Shown here piece after piece: positions 13,897 to 16,136 of a DNA stretch of 16,136 bases. The notes under the pieces are model-generated. The model did not search any database, was not told the origin of the DNA, and worked only from the letters and a program-made list of their open reading frames with translations. A program made the position numbers and the translations under genes. Source of the DNA: Flavobacterium psychrophilum (GTDB taxonomy: Bacteria; Bacteroidota; Bacteroidia; Flavobacteriales; Flavobacteriaceae); the NCBI GenBank assembly GCA_945866505.1, contig CAMBHH010000071.1, positions 1 to 16,136 of the forward strand, written 5' to 3'. Position 1 is the stretch's first letter. Every line of letters begins with the position of its first letter.

Positions 13897-15291
13897 ATGC
13901 AATTAAGCGAAGAAGAAGAGGAATATAACTTATCCTTGTCTAAATTTGAGTCGATGTTGAAAACCAACAAAGTGCTCTTTTTTGACTCCGAGGAATTTGA
14001 AGACATTATACTTCATTATCTCGATATGGGAAAAGCTAATTTGGCAAAAAAAGCATTAAAATTAGCTCTTGAACAACATCCAAAATCAACAGGATTGAAA
14101 TTGGTCCAAGTTGAAATGTTAGTGTACGACGACAAGCTCGAACAGGCTGAAAAGCTCTTGAACGAATTATTCGCGATCGAACCTACAAATGAAGAAATTT
14201 ACATTCAGAAAGCGAATATTTTTTCCAAACGAGACAATCACGAAAAGGCGGTTGAGTTACTAAATATTGCTTTAGAATATACCGATGATTATGCCGATGT
14301 CTACAACTTAATCGGTATGGAATACCTCTTTATGGACAATCTCGAAATGGCCAAAGATAGTTTCATCAAATGCTTGGAAGTTGATCTCGAAGACCAATCG
14401 GCCTTATATAACGTGGTGTATTGTTTTGAATTTTTAGATCAAAATCGGGATGCAATTGATTACTTGACCAAATACATTGACCAAAATCCATACAGCGAAA
14501 TCGCTTGGCATCAAATGGGTCGTTTGCATTATGGCTTGAAAGAATACGAAAGTGCCATTCTCGCTTTTGATTATGCCACCTTAATCGACGACGAATTTAT
14601 GGGTGCTTTTATGGAAAGAGCCAAAGCTTTAGAACGCCTGAAAAAATACGAAGAAGCCATCGAAAGTTACAACAGAACCATTGAATTGGACGATGTCACT
14701 TCGTACGCTTTGCTTCGAATAGGTAAATGCTATGAAAAATTGGGCAACAAGGTTCAAGCTTTGAAATACTTCAATAAAACCGTTCATGAAGACCCACTTT
14801 TAGACAAAGGTTGGATTGCCATTACCGATTTTTACGTTCGCCAAAAGAACTTTCAGAAAGCCTTATTTTTTGTCAATAAAGCGTTGGCGATTGACAATCA
14901 AAACCGGTTGTATTGGAAACGATATGCAACAATAAACAAGCAAATGAACTTCTTCGAAGAAGCTGAATTTGGCTATAGAAAAGCCGTAGAATTTGGTGAT
15001 TATTCCTTAGATACTTGGTTGTTTTGGGTAGATATTTTGCAATTTTTAGGCGAATTCGAAAGTGCGATTCAAACCTTGTTGCAAGCTTCGGAATATTTTC
15101 CAGAAGAAAACGAAGTTGAATACCGTTTAGCGGGATTGTATTTTATGATTCAAAACACCATCAAAGCCAAATTTCATTTAAGCAATGCCTTGCGTTTGAA
15201 TTTTGACAATTACATCATTTTAGAAGATTTATTCCCAGTAGTTTGGACTCGAAAAATGGTGCAGAACTATATTGCGAAACATAAAAAATAA
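13897..15291 (+). CDS. Cytoplasmic tetratricopeptide (TPR) repeat protein
   Basis: A 464-aa protein without signal peptide or membrane segment, built almost wholly of TPR helix pairs from about residue 35 to 440. Clear units include ANLAKKALKLALEQHP (47-62), LEQAEKLLNELFAIEP (81-96), HEKAVELLNIALEY (115-128), YESAILAFDYATLID (217-231), YEEAIESYNRTIELD (251-265), KVQALKYFNKTVHEDP (285-300) and FQKALFFVNKALAID (319-333). The first ~12 residues are a strongly acidic run (SEEEEEY). Such proteins act as protein-protein scaffolds; no enzymatic domain is seen. Its partner is unknown. It lies upstream of aroE, but a 322-base gap makes cotranscription uncertain. Confidence 0.88.
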   Translation: MQLSEEEEEYNLSLSKFESMLKTNKVLFFDSEEFEDIILHYLDMGKANLAKKALKLALEQHPKSTGLKLVQVEMLVYDDKLEQAEKLLNELFAIEPTNEEIYIQKANIFSKRDNHEKAVELLNIALEYTDDYADVYNLIGMEYLFMDNLEMAKDSFIKCLEVDLEDQSALYNVVYCFEFLDQNRDAIDYLTKYIDQNPYSEIAWHQMGRLHYGLKEYESAILAFDYATLIDDEFMGAFMERAKALERLKKYEEAIESYNRTIELDDVTSYALLRIGKCYEKLGNKVQALKYFNKTVHEDPLLDKGWIAITDFYVRQKNFQKALFFVNKALAIDNQNRLYWKRYATINKQMNFFEEAEFGYRKAVEFGDYSLDTWLFWVDILQFLGEFESAIQTLLQASEYFPEENEVEYRLAGLYFMIQNTIKAKFHLSNALRLNFDNYIILEDLFPVVWTRKMVQNYIAKHKK

Positions 15292-15330
15292 TTTTCACCA
15301 ACCTGAACTCGATTAGTATTTAAAAGTTTA

Positions 15331-15499
15331 AGCCACATAGAAAAGTTATTATTCATTAATAGAAAAGGCGCTGTAGCTTATCATAGAATTACCTCGTCAG
15401 TTCGTCCCGATGACTATCGGGACTCGGGTTATAGCTATGAGTAAATGAAATACCTATGAAAGACTTTGTGAATTATACTTTCAATATAACTATGTGGCT
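15331..15499. repeat. ~170-bp element with inverted ends and an internal strong hairpin
   Basis: AGCCACATAG (15331-15340) is exactly complementary to 15490-15499; with a 5-base bulge the match continues through GTTAT/ATAAC. Inside is GTCCCGAT-GACT-ATCGGGAC (15404-15423), a perfect 8-bp stem with a 4-base loop, plus TCATAG/CTATGA (15381-15386 / 15435-15440). The layout fits a MITE-like or REP-like element, or a structured RNA. No clear target-site duplication is seen and no protein is encoded. Confidence 0.6.
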
Positions 15500-15542
15500 A
15501 AAAATAATTTACAGAACCTCTTGCTACAACAATAAAAAACTG

Positions 15543-15598
15543 ACACAGATTTCACGAATTTTCACTAATTAATCGGTGTAAATTCGTGAAATTTGTGT
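15543..15598. repeat. 19-bp inverted repeat immediately upstream of aroE
   Basis: Arms 15543-15561 and 15580-15598 pair over 19 bases with one G-T pair, around an 18-base loop that has its own CAC/GTG. The 5' arm starts ACACAGATTTCACGAATTT. It ends 15 bases before the aroE ATG. The CACAGATTT core is shared with the inverted repeat at 3905-3945. It may be a terminator of upstream transcription, a leader hairpin, or a repeat relic. Confidence 0.8.
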
Positions 15599-15613
15599 TT
15601 TAAAACAAACACG

Positions 15614-16136
15614 ATGCTAGATACAATACGAAAACGCTTTGGTTTACTAGGACGCAACATCAGTTATTCCTTTTCGAAAGGCTATTTTACCGAAAAATTC
15701 AACAGCAACAAACTTTTTGAAGGTTGTACTTACGAAAATTTTGATATCCCAGAAATTACCGCTTTCCCCGAAATCATAAAAAACACACCCGATTTAAAAG
15801 GAATGAATGTGACAATTCCATACAAAGAAGTCGTAATTCCGTATTTGGATAAATTGTCTAAAATTGCCACAGAAATCGGTGCCGTAAACACTATAAAATT
15901 CACCAAAAAAGGCAAACTAAAAGGTTACAATACCGACTATTACGGTTTTATGAAATCATTAGAACCGCTACTACAACCGCATCACATAAAAGCTTTAATT
16001 CTGGGAACTGGTGGAGCCTCTAAGGGTGTGGCGTATGCCTTGAAAGAATTGGGGATTTTATACACTTTTGTTTCCAGAGAAGCCAAAGAAGGCATCATCG
16101 ATTACGACCGAATCAACGCCACTACTTTTGACAATT
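15614..16136 (+). CDS. aroE: Shikimate dehydrogenase, 5' part
   Basis: The enzyme reduces 3-dehydroshikimate to shikimate with NADPH in aromatic amino acid synthesis, in the cytoplasm. 174 codons are present before the window end, so the C-terminal ~70 residues are missing. Motifs: RFGLLGRNISYSFSKGYF (8-25, shikimate-binding Ser residues of the SxS type), GMNVTIPYKE (63-72) with catalytic Lys71, EIGAVNTI (87-94), GYNTDYYGF (104-112) with catalytic Asp108, and the nucleotide-binding turn LGTGGASKG (130-138). The ATG at 15614 gives the usual start a few residues before the first strand. The frame is intact up to the cut. Confidence 0.93.
   Translation, partial: MLDTIRKRFGLLGRNISYSFSKGYFTEKFNSNKLFEGCTYENFDIPEITAFPEIIKNTPDLKGMNVTIPYKEVVIPYLDKLSKIATEIGAVNTIKFTKKGKLKGYNTDYYGFMKSLEPLLQPHHIKALILGTGGASKGVAYALKELGILYTFVSREAKEGIIDYDRINATTFDN

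Larger units (their letters stand above)
15292..15613. other. 322-base gene-free gap before aroE
   Basis: I find no credible reading frame or RNA gene. About two thirds of the gap is taken up by two repeat structures (15331-15499 and 15543-15598), described separately. No exact TAnnTTTG element is present for aroE; GAAATTTG (15588-15595) in the second repeat is the nearest. Confidence 0.6.

Noticed and set aside
15331..15499. tRNA or riboswitch before aroE
   Set aside because: No cloverleaf, no T-loop motif and no known aptamer pattern; the structure fits nested inverted repeats better.

Overview
The window looks like chromosome of a Flavobacterium-like member of the Bacteroidota. The evidence is AT-rich DNA, weak or absent Shine-Dalgarno sequences, a few matches to the Bacteroidota -7 promoter element TAnnTTTG, an OstA-like LPS-transport protein of the Bacteroidota type, and several palindromic intergenic repeats of the kind seen in flavobacterial genomes. 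Species cannot be assigned from the sequence alone.

Region 1 (1-7955, all + strand) is a carbohydrate-use cluster centred on L-fucose. It opens with the 3' part of a clan-D (GH36-like) glycoside hydrolase. Then come a secreted GH29 alpha-L-fucosidase, a fumarylacetoacetate-hydrolase-family enzyme, an L-fucose/L-rhamnose mutarotase, an amidohydrolase-type sugar lactonase, a secreted beta-helix GH141-like protein with a C-terminal PDZ-like domain, and an SDR that closely resembles L-fucose dehydrogenases. Read as a pathway: the two exported hydrolases release fucose; the mutarotase and SDR oxidise it to the lactone; the lactonase opens it to fuconate; the FAH-family enzyme cleaves the last intermediate, 2,4-diketo-3-deoxy-L-fuconate, to pyruvate and lactate. 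The fuconate dehydratase, the 2-keto-3-deoxy-fuconate dehydrogenase, a transporter and a regulator are not in the window. The last three genes are spaced by 6 bp and are almost certainly one transcript. A hairpin that overlaps the SDR stop codon closes the cluster.

Region 2 (8013-9884, - strand) is a lone GH13 alpha-amylase lipoprotein, convergent with the fucose cluster and without SusC/SusD neighbours.

Region 3 (10157-16136, + strand) is housekeeping-like: an OstA/LptA-like LPS-transport protein (TTG start), a small low-GC protein of unknown function, a class III PLP aminotransferase (TTG start), a cytoplasmic TPR protein, and the start of shikimate dehydrogenase aroE, cut by the window end. 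The gaps hold several different inverted or direct repeat elements. The 322-base gap before aroE has no gene but contains two such elements.

No CRISPR array, transposase, rRNA or tRNA was found. The points most worth checking are the SDR in which Asn replaces the catalytic Lys of YxxxK, the PDZ-tailed GH141-like protein inside a sugar-oxidation operon, and repeat elements that may supply promoters at matching distances from two genes.
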